Assembly: GCF_004138485.1 (NCBI RefSeq)
Contig: NZ_RYEV01000004.1
Coordinates: forward strand, 742,803-806,802
Reading direction: 5' to 3'
Source: Peristeroidobacter soli
GTDB taxonomy: Bacteria; Pseudomonadota; Gammaproteobacteria; Steroidobacterales; Steroidobacteraceae
DNA length: 64,000 nt
In this document: positions 37,506-44,669 of the stretch, piece after piece
How positions within the stretch are numbered: position 1 is the first letter of the stretch
How the letters are laid out: each line of letters opens with the position of its first letter
Program-made: the position numbers and the translations under genes
Notes under the pieces: generated by a model
The model's database searches: none
Told to the model about the DNA's origin: nothing
The model's input: only the letters and a program-made list of their open reading frames with translations

Positions 37506-38159
37506 CTAATAGATCTTCAGGCCGCCGAATCGCTTGCGAAGCCGGCGCGCCAGCATCTGATAGCCACCGGCAAAACTCACGCCTGCCACTAACACGATGG
37601 CGATCAGCCAGCCCACCCTGCCGCCGTCCGGCGCGATGCCAGCAAACGCGGCCGCCTGGATGGCGGCCTCCGGCGCGGGACACTCGACAGCCTTTGGACA
37701 CTGAGCTGGCGGAGGAACAGAGACCGGTGCGGCAACACGCGCCTGCAGCTGACTGACCTGTCCCTGCAGCGCCGCCTTCTCTTTCTTCAGCTGCGCGATT
37801 TCGTCCGCCGATACTTTGTCTACTCGCGGCGCTGGATTCGTCTGCTGACCTTGTAACTCGCGAAGTCGCACGATCGCCGGCGCATCGCTCACCAGATAAT
37901 TCGCGCCCACCCACCCTTCGCGACCGTCTTCCAGTCGGACCCGAACCTGATTGCCGGAACGTTCCAACGCTTCAACGGTATCGCCGGTTTGAATGGTCGC
38001 GACGCGTTCGCTGCCTTGGGTCGCTTCGGCATAAACATTCAACACCAGCTTGTCGGAAACGAAACGTTGCTCCTGAGCGTTGCCGGCCGCCGGCACCCAT
38101 GCCGCAACGCTCGCCGTTGTCGCAAGGATCAGACAGTGAAACGCCGCTGATTTTTTCAT
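37506..38159 (-). CDS. SH3-domain protein of TIGR04211 type
   Basis: The product has 217 residues: a signal peptide (ending near GNAQ), a bacterial SH3 domain (about 30-95, LVLNVYAEATQGSERVATI and REGWVGANYLV), a coiled coil (about 115-145, with AQLKKEKAALQGQVSQLQ) and a membrane helix near the C-terminus (VGWLIAIVLVAGVSFAGGY) with a basic cytoplasmic end. This order matches the TIGR04211/YgiM group. It probably acts in the periplasm near the cell wall. The C-terminus is 20 bases from the end of the small basic protein gene (convergent). Confidence 0.83.
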   Translation of the reverse strand: MKKSAAFHCLILATTASVAAWVPAAGNAQEQRFVSDKLVLNVYAEATQGSERVATIQTGDTVEALERSGNQVRVRLEDGREGWVGANYLVSDAPAIVRLRELQGQQTNPAPRVDKVSADEIAQLKKEKAALQGQVSQLQARVAAPVSVPPPAQCPKAVECPAPEAAIQAAAFAGIAPDGGRVGWLIAIVLVAGVSFAGGYQMLARRLRKRFGGLKIY

Positions 38160-38221
38160 AGCGGCGATGGTTTCAGAGTTGCCTGGCGCGGGCAACCGCC
38201 GAAAACTGAACGGCGCGGAAC

Positions 38222-38785
38222 CTAGCGGAGCGTGCGCAGCTTGAACGCCGCGATGATCTGCAAGACACCGTAGACCAACGCGCCCGCCGCGATCCACCAG
38301 GCGGCGATGACCAGCCCGGTCAGCGGGCTCGCGAAGAACAGCACGCCCAGCAGAATGCTCAGCAGGCCGCTGAGCGCGATCAACCATTCACCCTTGATCT
38401 CCTCGCGCACGCGGATCGCGAAAACGATGCGATAGATCCCGGCGACGATCAGCCACGCGGCCAGAAACAACAACAGGCCACCTGCCGCCGCCACTGGATT
38501 GGTGATCGCGACGACACCGAACGCAATCGACATCAACGCATAGAAGATTGCCCAACCTTTGGACACCGCGATGTTGTCCCTGAACACGGCGAACACACTC
38601 ACGATGCCTTCAGCCAGGGCCAGCACACCGATCGCCCACACCATCGCCGCGGCTGCGGACAATGGCCGCGCCGCCGCGAACAGGCCGAACAGCACGCCGA
38701 GGATTCCATATAACAACAGCACCCACCAGCTGCGGCCGACCATGGATAGAAAGCCTGGCAATGTTTCTCGTTCCAACGTGCTCAT
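38222..38785 (-). CDS. HdeD/DUF308-family membrane protein
   Basis: The product has 187 residues with six predicted membrane helices arranged as pairs (WWVLLLYGILGVLFGLFAA, AIFYALMSIAFGVVAI, WLIALSGLLSILLGVLFFA), the repeat pattern of DUF308/HdeD proteins. E. coli HdeD is linked to acid resistance; no specific role can be inferred here. The start at 38785 has AGGAG six bases upstream. Confidence 0.87.
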   Translation of the reverse strand: MSTLERETLPGFLSMVGRSWWVLLLYGILGVLFGLFAAARPLSAAAAMVWAIGVLALAEGIVSVFAVFRDNIAVSKGWAIFYALMSIAFGVVAITNPVAAAGGLLLFLAAWLIVAGIYRIVFAIRVREEIKGEWLIALSGLLSILLGVLFFASPLTGLVIAAWWIAAGALVYGVLQIIAAFKLRTLR

Positions 38786-38814
38786 GCTCATCTCCTCATG
38801 ACAGAGGTCAGAGA

Positions 38815-39756
38815 TCAGACAGATCGGCCGCGAGGCACCCCCGGCACTCCGATCGCACACTCCAGCGCAGCCCGGTCCCACTTGCCAGTGACGGCCGCCG
38901 CTTCATACGTGGACTGAAGAAAGCTCAGCAGCGCAGCCGCCGGATCCCCGGCCCTGCGCACCTGTTCGTACGGCAACAGAAACTCACCCAAGGTCTCGCT
39001 GAAAGCAGCGCCCTGCGGTTGCACTCGATAGTCCTTGAAGCCCGGCGGCGGTGGATAGGCATAGGAATAGAACGCCGCATCGGCGCCCGCACCGCCCGGC
39101 CAGAAACCGGCACTGCTGACTTCGTGAGAATAGGCTTCTTGCATCACATCCTGACGCAAGCCCGGCGCCTTGCCGGTGAACAGCGGCGCGGTCCGCCCCG
39201 AGAAGCGCGTCACCGCCAGATCGAAGCTGCCCCAGAAAAAATGCACCGGACTGCTCTTGCCCAGAAAGCTGGTGCGAAATCGTTTGAGGACCTGATCGCA
39301 CTGACGCAGCACCTGACTGAAACGCTGCACGTACTGCCGGTCGTACGAGGCGTGGGTGCGATCCTCAGAGAACGGAATCGCATCGGGTATCTCGCTGGGC
39401 TGATCGTCGATCTCGACTTCGATCCCGAGCGAGCGAAGCGCGGCGAACAGCGTGGAGCGGAAATCCGCGACCGACATCGGCTGCAAGCGGATCCGGCGAT
39501 TCTGTGCATCGCTCACTTCGATATCCAGATGGTGTTGCAACAGGTCGAAGCGCAACTCGAACGTGCGATCGCCATCGGGAATCGGCGAGGTCGTGAGACC
39601 ACTCGGCGTCACATACAGCGCCACCTGCCAACCGTGATTGAGCCACGGCGAGCGCGCCAACCGGATCTTGCCGACGATCTGCGTCCATAGATGCAGCGTC
39701 GTACAGGTGTCACTCCATGCCGCGTAGTGCAGCTCCGGCCAAGGGTCCAGACTCAT
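38815..39756 (-). CDS. DUF5996-family protein
   Basis: The product has 313 residues, has no signal peptide and is probably cytoplasmic. It has the features of DUF5996: WPELHYAAWSDTCTTLHLWTQIVGKIRL at the N-terminus, HGWQVALYVTPSGLTTSPIP, and SPVHFFWGSFDLAVTRFSGR in the middle. The start at 39756 (MSLDPWPEL) was chosen because the family begins there. The family function is unknown. It is followed by the DUF308 gene and may be co-transcribed with it. Confidence 0.82.
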   Translation of the reverse strand: MSLDPWPELHYAAWSDTCTTLHLWTQIVGKIRLARSPWLNHGWQVALYVTPSGLTTSPIPDGDRTFELRFDLLQHHLDIEVSDAQNRRIRLQPMSVADFRSTLFAALRSLGIEVEIDDQPSEIPDAIPFSEDRTHASYDRQYVQRFSQVLRQCDQVLKRFRTSFLGKSSPVHFFWGSFDLAVTRFSGRTAPLFTGKAPGLRQDVMQEAYSHEVSSAGFWPGGAGADAAFYSYAYPPPPGFKDYRVQPQGAAFSETLGEFLLPYEQVRRAGDPAAALLSFLQSTYEAAAVTGKWDRAALECAIGVPGVPRGRSV

Positions 39757-39880
39757 GTGCAGTTCGCCTCGCGACAGGAAGGGAGCGGGCATCTTCCGGC
39801 CGCGAATGAGTCAACAGCAAGTGGGCTTCGCCCCTCATGGCGCGCGATGACGGGCAAGCCCGTCTACCCTTCGACGGAGC

Positions 39881-40045
39881 ATGAAAAACCTACAGAGCGT
39901 CGTCCTTGCGTCTGCCGCCCGACGCGCCGGAGCTGCTCAACGATTCCCGAGTGGAGGCTCTGCAGGCGCACGAGCCCGCCCACTTCCATTCACGGGGCGC
40001 GCACGACTACGTCGAATTCGTCGTCGAGATTCAGCCCGCTCGCTA
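39881..40045 (+). pseudogene. Possible short gene remnant with frame disruption
   Basis: Between the DUF5996 and DAHP synthase genes, an ATG at 39881 opens MKNLQSVVLAS. The adjacent frame has codon use like its neighbours from about 39900 to the TAG at 40043-40045, ending HDYVEFVVEIQPAR. Joining the two frames near 39905 would give a peptide of about 55 residues. No ribosome binding site or family match is seen, so it may equally be chance in GC-rich sequence. Confidence 0.2.
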
Positions 40046-40050
40046 GGCGA

Positions 40051-41106
40051 TCACGAAGCCCGACGCGCACGCACGGCGCTCGCGAGCTGTTCGAGCACGC
40101 GTACCGACGACTGCCAGTCGATGCACCCATCCGTGATGCTCTGACCGTACTCCGGCGTCTTGCCCGCGACCAGATCCTGCCGGCCCGCCTTCAAATGACT
40201 CTCCACCATCACGCCGCTGACGCGGCGTTCGCCGGCTTCGATACGCCGGGCGATGTCGGCGATGACGACCGGCTGGTTCTCCGGCTTCTTCGAGCTGTTG
40301 CCATGGCTCACGTCGATCATCACGCGCACCGGCAGTTTGGCGGAGTCGAGTTGCTTGGAGACGGCATCGATGCTGGCCGCATCGTAGTTCGGTTCCTTGC
40401 CGCCGCGCAGGATCACGTGACAGTCGCCGTTACCGCTGGTGGTCGCGATCGCACTGTGACCTTGCTTGGTCACGGCCAGGAAATGATGCGGGAACGACGC
40501 CGCCTGCACGGCGTCGATGGCGATCTTCACATTGCCGTCGGTGCCGTTCTTGAAACCCACCGGACACGACAGGCCCGAAGTCATTTCACGATGCACCTGA
40601 CTCTCGGTGGTGCGGGCACCGATGGCGCCCCAGGCCACCAGGTCGCCGATGTATTGCGGCGTGATGATGTCCAGGAATTCGCAGCCCGCCGGCAGGCCGA
40701 GATCGTTGATGTCACAAAGCAGCTGACGCGCGATGCGCAGGCCGCGATTGATGTTGAAGCTGCCATCCAGATCGGGATCGTTGATGAGTCCCTTCCAGCC
40801 CACCGTGGTACGCGGTTTCTCAAAATAGACACGCATCACGATTTCCAGCTCGCCCTGGAAACGCTCGCGCTGCTCCCGCAGCAAATGCGCATATTCCATC
40901 GCCGCCTTCGGGTCGTGGATGGAGCATGGCCCGATCACCACGCCCAGGCGGTCGCTGCGCCCGTGCACGATGTCCTGCATCGATTTGCGGCCCTGCTCGA
41001 CAGTCGCGGCGGCGGTATCGCTGCAGGGATACTCGCTCATCACTTGATGAGGGGTGACCAGTTCGCGGATCTCACGAATGCGCAGGTCATCGGTACGGGC
41101 GTTCAC
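40051..41106 (-). CDS. aroG: 3-deoxy-7-phosphoheptulonate (DAHP) synthase, AroG/F/H type
   Basis: The product has 351 residues and catalyses the first step of the shikimate pathway, condensing phosphoenolpyruvate with erythrose 4-phosphate. Class I signatures include VVIGPCSIHDPKAAMEYA, RVYFEKPRTTVGWKGL, GARTTESQVHRE, PVGFKNGTDGN and VMIDVSHGNSSKKPE. The start is GTG with GGAG eight bases upstream. Expression is probably controlled by attenuation: an aromatic-rich leader peptide and an intrinsic terminator lie directly upstream. Confidence 0.96.
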   Translation of the reverse strand: MNARTDDLRIREIRELVTPHQVMSEYPCSDTAAATVEQGRKSMQDIVHGRSDRLGVVIGPCSIHDPKAAMEYAHLLREQRERFQGELEIVMRVYFEKPRTTVGWKGLINDPDLDGSFNINRGLRIARQLLCDINDLGLPAGCEFLDIITPQYIGDLVAWGAIGARTTESQVHREMTSGLSCPVGFKNGTDGNVKIAIDAVQAASFPHHFLAVTKQGHSAIATTSGNGDCHVILRGGKEPNYDAASIDAVSKQLDSAKLPVRVMIDVSHGNSSKKPENQPVVIADIARRIEAGERRVSGVMVESHLKAGRQDLVAGKTPEYGQSITDGCIDWQSSVRVLEQLASAVRARRAS

Positions 41107-41138
41107 AGTGGGGCTCCAGTGGACCAGGGCGGGCGGTC

Positions 41139-41171
41139 AAAAAAAAACCGCCAGTTTGCTGGCGGTTTTTT
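41139..41171 (-). terminator. Intrinsic terminator in the aroG leader (attenuator stem)
   Basis: On the minus strand the stem CCGCCAG / CTGGCGG with loop CAAA is followed by nine T and preceded by six A, so the paired region can reach 13 bp. It sits 22 bases after the leader peptide stop and about 33 bases before the aroG start, so it must be bypassed for aroG to be transcribed. Confidence 0.88.
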
Positions 41172-41221
41172 GGGTGACTCGGTTGGGGTTTCGTCAAATC
41201 GAGGTCAGTCCATCCGCCAGC
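41148..41221 (-). promoter_or_regulatory. Attenuation region with antiterminator arm
   Basis: Inside the leader peptide, GCTGGCGG (41214-41221) is an exact 8-base complement of the terminator's 5' arm CCGCCAGC (41158-41165, minus strand). Pairing of these would prevent the terminator stem, giving the classical alternative 2:3 versus 3:4 folding. An upstream segment with UCC and CGCC can also pair with GGCGGAUGGA, so a protective 1:2 stem is possible. Confidence 0.75.
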
Positions 41222-41271
41222 GGCATCGGATAGCTAAAGTAGAACCAATAGCGGGCGAAGGACAATGTCAT
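41194..41271 (-). CDS. Aromatic-rich leader peptide of aroG
   Basis: This 25-codon reading frame begins MTLSFARYWF and continues YFSYPMPL, ending at TGA. Seven of the ten codons 5-14 encode Phe, Tyr or Trp, with all three amino acids represented. Placed just before a strong terminator and aroG, this is the pattern of leader peptides that sense charged tRNA by ribosome stalling. No clear Shine-Dalgarno lies before its ATG. A possible extended -10 (TGCTATCTA) lies immediately upstream, so the transcript may start very close to the ATG. Confidence 0.8.
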   Translation of the reverse strand: MTLSFARYWFYFSYPMPLADGLTSI

Positions 41272-41574
41272 GAGGTATTAGATAGCACAGGAATATTGAG
41301 CTCGGCAACTGCAACGATGGCCCGGGTGTCGAGGCACCTTACAGGGCCTCGCCCAGCGCCTTCTGCATGCAATAAAGCGCGTCTGTACTCCGAGGCGCAG
41401 TTCACAAAAAAGAACAACGGCCCGCGAGGCGCCCAAAGTAGAAAGCACGCCGAGCAGGAAACAAGGTCTTTATTGAATTGGCGCTGCGCTTGACGTCCGG
41501 TGCCACCGCTCTAATATCGTCGCCATGTTGGCGACCATGAAATACAGGCACTTATCGGCGCCGGCGGCGGCAGC
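41272..41574. other. Divergent intergenic region between aroG leader and regulator
   Basis: About 300 bases without a clear gene. It should hold the aroG promoter on the minus strand and the promoter of the two-component genes on the plus strand. A 6-bp inverted repeat CGAGGC / GCCTCG lies at about 41331-41352. A 17-codon plus-strand frame starts at 41525 and its TGA overlaps the regulator ATG. Confidence 0.5.
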
Positions 41575-42264
41575 ATGACGGCCCGCGTCATGCTGGTGGA
41601 GGACGACTCGGTACTCGCCGGCGCCCTGACCAGCGTATTACAGGATGCCGGCATGGACGTGCTGGTGTTCGCGCAGGGCGAGCCGGCCAGCGAGCGGTTG
41701 CAGAGGGAGAACTACGACCTGCTGCTGCTGGACATCGGCCTGCCGGACATCGACGGCTTCGAATTGTTGAGTCGGCTGCGCACCCACAACACCAGCATGC
41801 CGGTGCTGATGCTGACCGCCCGGGACGCGATCTCCGACCGGGTGCACGGCTTCGATCTCGGCGCCGACGATTATGTGGTGAAGCCCTTCGCGGTCGACGA
41901 GCTGATGGCTCGCGTGCGCTCGCTGCTGCGTCGTCACCCCGCCCGCTCCGGCAAGCTCACGCATGGCTCGATCACCATGGACGTCGCCGCCAAGCGCGCC
42001 TTCAATGGCGAGCAGCCACTGGACCTGTCGGTGCGCGAATGGTCGGTGCTCGAGCACCTGATGAAGCACACCGATCGGGTCCTCAGCAAGCAGGAGCTGA
42101 CCGAAGCGATTCGCGGCACCGACGCGAACATCTCGCCCAACGCCGTGGAGGTCTACATCTCCCGCTTGCGGGGCAAGCTCGAAGAGGCCGACGTGCGCAT
42201 CCGGACGATTCACGGCTTCGGCTACATGCTCGAAAGCGTGCAGCCCGGAAATGCGCGGCAATAG
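41575..42264 (+). CDS. OmpR/QseB-type response regulator
   Basis: The product has 229 residues: a receiver domain (VEDDSVLAGAL, phosphoacceptor Asp in LLLLDIGLPDIDGF, Lys in YVVKPFAVDEL) and an OmpR winged helix (LDLSVREWSVLEHLM, NAVEVYISRLRGKL, IRTIHGFGYML). No Shine-Dalgarno precedes the ATG, which overlaps the stop of a tiny upstream frame, so translation could be coupled. It overlaps the kinase gene by 14 bases. Confidence 0.94.
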   Translation: MTARVMLVEDDSVLAGALTSVLQDAGMDVLVFAQGEPASERLQRENYDLLLLDIGLPDIDGFELLSRLRTHNTSMPVLMLTARDAISDRVHGFDLGADDYVVKPFAVDELMARVRSLLRRHPARSGKLTHGSITMDVAAKRAFNGEQPLDLSVREWSVLEHLMKHTDRVLSKQELTEAIRGTDANISPNAVEVYISRLRGKLEEADVRIRTIHGFGYMLESVQPGNARQ

Positions 42265-43636
42265 CATCCGGCTGCGCCTGCTCTACTGGCTGGTCGGTCC
42301 GCTCGCGGTGATCGGCCTGGTCGGTGGCTTCGCCACTTACTGGCTGGCCTGGATTCCCGCGCGCAATGCCTACGATCTGGCGCTCGCCAACGCCGCCTGG
42401 GAACTGGCCACGCGCCTGCAGACCGCGAACAACGGCCTGCTCACTGAATTGCCGCTGCAGATCGAGCAAGGCCTGCGCGCCGATCGCTTCGATCAAATCT
42501 TTTTTTGCGTGCACGATCGTAACGGCATTCTGCTGAACGGCGATCGCGGCCTGCCCTCCGCGCCAGTCCCGCACGACCTCGACAAGCCGGTGTATTACGA
42601 CGGCGATTACGGCGGCCTGCCGGTGCGATTGGTGTCGTTGCCCACGTTGTCGGCCGGCGAGCTGGTCGTGATCACCGTGGCGGAGACCACGCTCAAGCGC
42701 GAGCGCGGTCAACGCACCATCATCGTCACACTCGTGACGTGGGGATTGGCGTTGACCTGCGCCATCGTCGTCATCGGTTGGCTGGCGACCGGCCGCGCAC
42801 TGTCGCGACTCGACTCGCTTCAGAGCGACATCGCCAAACGCTCGCTGCGGGATCTGGCACCTATCGACGAGTCGGTGGTGCCGGTTGAAGTGAGGCCGCT
42901 CGCCGCCGCCATCAACGCGCTGCTGGAACGAATTGCCGATGCCGCCCGTGCCCAGCAAAGCTTCCTCACCGACGTCGCGCATCAGTTGCGCACGCCACTG
43001 GCGGGACTGATCACACAATTGTCGGTCGCCGAACGGCAATCGGACTCAGCCGACGTTCGCAATTCGATCGCGGTCATGCAAGGCACCGCGACGCGCACGG
43101 TGCGTCTGGCGAATCAGTTGCTGGCGCTCGCGCGCGCCGAGCCCAGCGGCTTTCACGCCGAACGACTGCGGCCGCTGCAACTGCCCGACATCATTCAACG
43201 CTGCATCAACGATTGGGTACGCCTGGCCGACCAGAAATCCATCGAGCTGCATTTCGATCTGAATCCGGCGCCGGTGATGGGCGATGAATTCCTGTTACGC
43301 GAGCTATTGGACAATCTGCTGACGAACGCCGTGATCTACACACCCGCGGGCGGGCACGTGGTCATCGGCTGTCATGCCAGTGAGGGCGGCTCGCTGGTCT
43401 TCGTCGAAGACAGCGGCTCGGGCATCCCGGCGGCCGAGCGCAACAAAGTCTTCAATCGTTTCTATCGCATGCCCGGCACCACCGCCGACGGCAGCGGCCT
43501 GGGATTGACGATCGCGCGCGAGATCGCGCGCGATCATCTGGCCGAAATCGAGATCGCCACCCCGGCGAACGGCAAGGGAACCCGAGTCGAGGTCCGCTTT
43601 CCGCCGCCGGCAAAGGCGTCATCGACCTCGCGCTAA
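42251..43636 (+). CDS. Sensor histidine kinase, QseC/TctE type
   Basis: The product has 461 residues: a first membrane helix, a periplasmic 2CSK-type sensor (about 35-155), a second membrane helix (IIVTLVTWGLALTCAIVVIGWL), a HAMP-like linker, the phosphoacceptor SFLTDVAHQLRTPLAGL, and ATPase motifs LLDNLLTNAVIY, VEDSGSGIPAAE and GSGLGLTIAREI. Relatives of the TctE group sense tricarboxylates, but the ligand here is unknown. It is co-transcribed with the regulator and overlaps the convergent sapC gene by 18 bases. Confidence 0.94.
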   Translation: MRGNSIRLRLLYWLVGPLAVIGLVGGFATYWLAWIPARNAYDLALANAAWELATRLQTANNGLLTELPLQIEQGLRADRFDQIFFCVHDRNGILLNGDRGLPSAPVPHDLDKPVYYDGDYGGLPVRLVSLPTLSAGELVVITVAETTLKRERGQRTIIVTLVTWGLALTCAIVVIGWLATGRALSRLDSLQSDIAKRSLRDLAPIDESVVPVEVRPLAAAINALLERIADAARAQQSFLTDVAHQLRTPLAGLITQLSVAERQSDSADVRNSIAVMQGTATRTVRLANQLLALARAEPSGFHAERLRPLQLPDIIQRCINDWVRLADQKSIELHFDLNPAPVMGDEFLLRELLDNLLTNAVIYTPAGGHVVIGCHASEGGSLVFVEDSGSGIPAAERNKVFNRFYRMPGTTADGSGLGLTIAREIARDHLAEIEIATPANGKGTRVEVRFPPPAKASSTSR

Positions 43637-44368
43637 ATCGCTGAGCATCGACCAGTTCTGCAACGATTGCAGATGGAAGTGCAGCAGCGGCAACCAGCCG
43701 CGCTTGTGCAACTCCAACACCTGAGCATCGTCCAGCGCGCGCAAGCGCTCCGGATTCAACAACCGGAAGCCTTGCAAGGTGAACGTCTGGCCGTTGCTCA
43801 ACTCGGCGCGCGCCATCTTCCCTTCCAGCATGTCGTTCTGGTCCAGCCACTCGCCGAAGCGGTGCGTGTCCTGATAATGCATCTGAAACGTTTCGTTGAA
43901 CTTGAACGAACGTTGCAGCGACTCGCTGGGCTTGCCCTCCACGAAGAACGGCGCGGTCGAGCTCGGCTCGAAGATGTCCGCGCCCTCATCGACACACAAT
44001 ACCAACTGCCGCGAGTCCGGCACCTCGGAGAAGATGAAGGGATAACGTCGCACGTAAGCGGGAATGTAATAGCCCTCGCGCCACTTGCCCTCCGCGTCCA
44101 CGAACAGATTCTCTTTGTCACGCAGACCGACGACCGCGAACGGTACCGCCGGTGCGTCCTTCGAGAACACCACCGGATAGTGACGTGCGGCATGCACGAT
44201 CTCCGAGGCCGTCAGTGCAATCGCGTTGGTCTCGCGCGAGAAACCGAAGTCGATCCGCTCCCGCAGGCCGGCCGTCGCATGACGGCTCGGCTCCACGGGC
44301 ACGGGATTCTTATAGAACAGCGGCAGCGTCGGGGCCGGTGCCGGTACGTTTTGCAGGGATTGATTCAT
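43619..44368 (-). CDS. SapC-family protein
   Basis: The product has 249 residues with the SapC pattern: LTASEIVHAARHYPVVFSKD, FAVVGLRDKENLFVDAEGKW, YIPAYVRRYPFIFS and the C-terminal LHFHLQSLQNWSMLSDL. In Campylobacter SapC is linked to S-layer secretion, and in gammaproteobacteria similar genes lie near TonB receptors; the biochemical function is unknown. The start at 44368 has GGAAGAG just upstream. The MITE-like element begins 13 bases before this start and may have replaced the promoter region. Confidence 0.87.
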   Translation of the reverse strand: MNQSLQNVPAPAPTLPLFYKNPVPVEPSRHATAGLRERIDFGFSRETNAIALTASEIVHAARHYPVVFSKDAPAVPFAVVGLRDKENLFVDAEGKWREGYYIPAYVRRYPFIFSEVPDSRQLVLCVDEGADIFEPSSTAPFFVEGKPSESLQRSFKFNETFQMHYQDTHRFGEWLDQNDMLEGKMARAELSNGQTFTLQGFRLLNPERLRALDDAQVLELHKRGWLPLLHFHLQSLQNWSMLSDLARGR

Positions 44369-44380
44369 GACTCTTCCACT

Positions 44381-44666
44381 AGGGCCTGTTAACACTCATT
44401 GGATGGGCTGCGTTGCGCCTCCAATCGCCTGCAGCAAGGCGCAAAGCGCAGCCCATATGTCGATATGGGCAAGCTTTGTAACGCAGCGGCAGACGATTCG
44501 AGGCGCAACCCATTTAATGAATAAATACATTTGATGGGACGAGCTATTGCGGTTCAGGCCGTCGTTGCTCCTCCCTTATGTACTGCAGAGTACACGGCGG
44601 TCGTCGCGCCTAGCCCTGAACCGCAATAGCTCGTCGCAGCCCATCCAATGAGTGTTAACAGGCCCT
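44381..44666. mobile_element. MITE-like element with perfect 32-bp terminal inverted repeats
   Basis: The 286-bp segment starts AGGGCCTGTTAACACTCATT and ends with its exact reverse complement; the match is perfect over 32 bases (44381-44412 and 44635-44666). Inside are further inverted repeats: a 21-base pair with core GCTATTGCGGTTCAGG (44538-44558 and 44615-44635), a hairpin GCCCATAT-GTCG-ATATGGGC (44451-44470), and arms around TTGCGCCTC and GAGGCGCAA. It encodes no protein. No clear target-site duplication is visible. It lies 13 bases from the sapC start and 3 bases from the stop of the giant exoprotein gene. Confidence 0.85.
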
Positions 44667-44669
44667 CGG

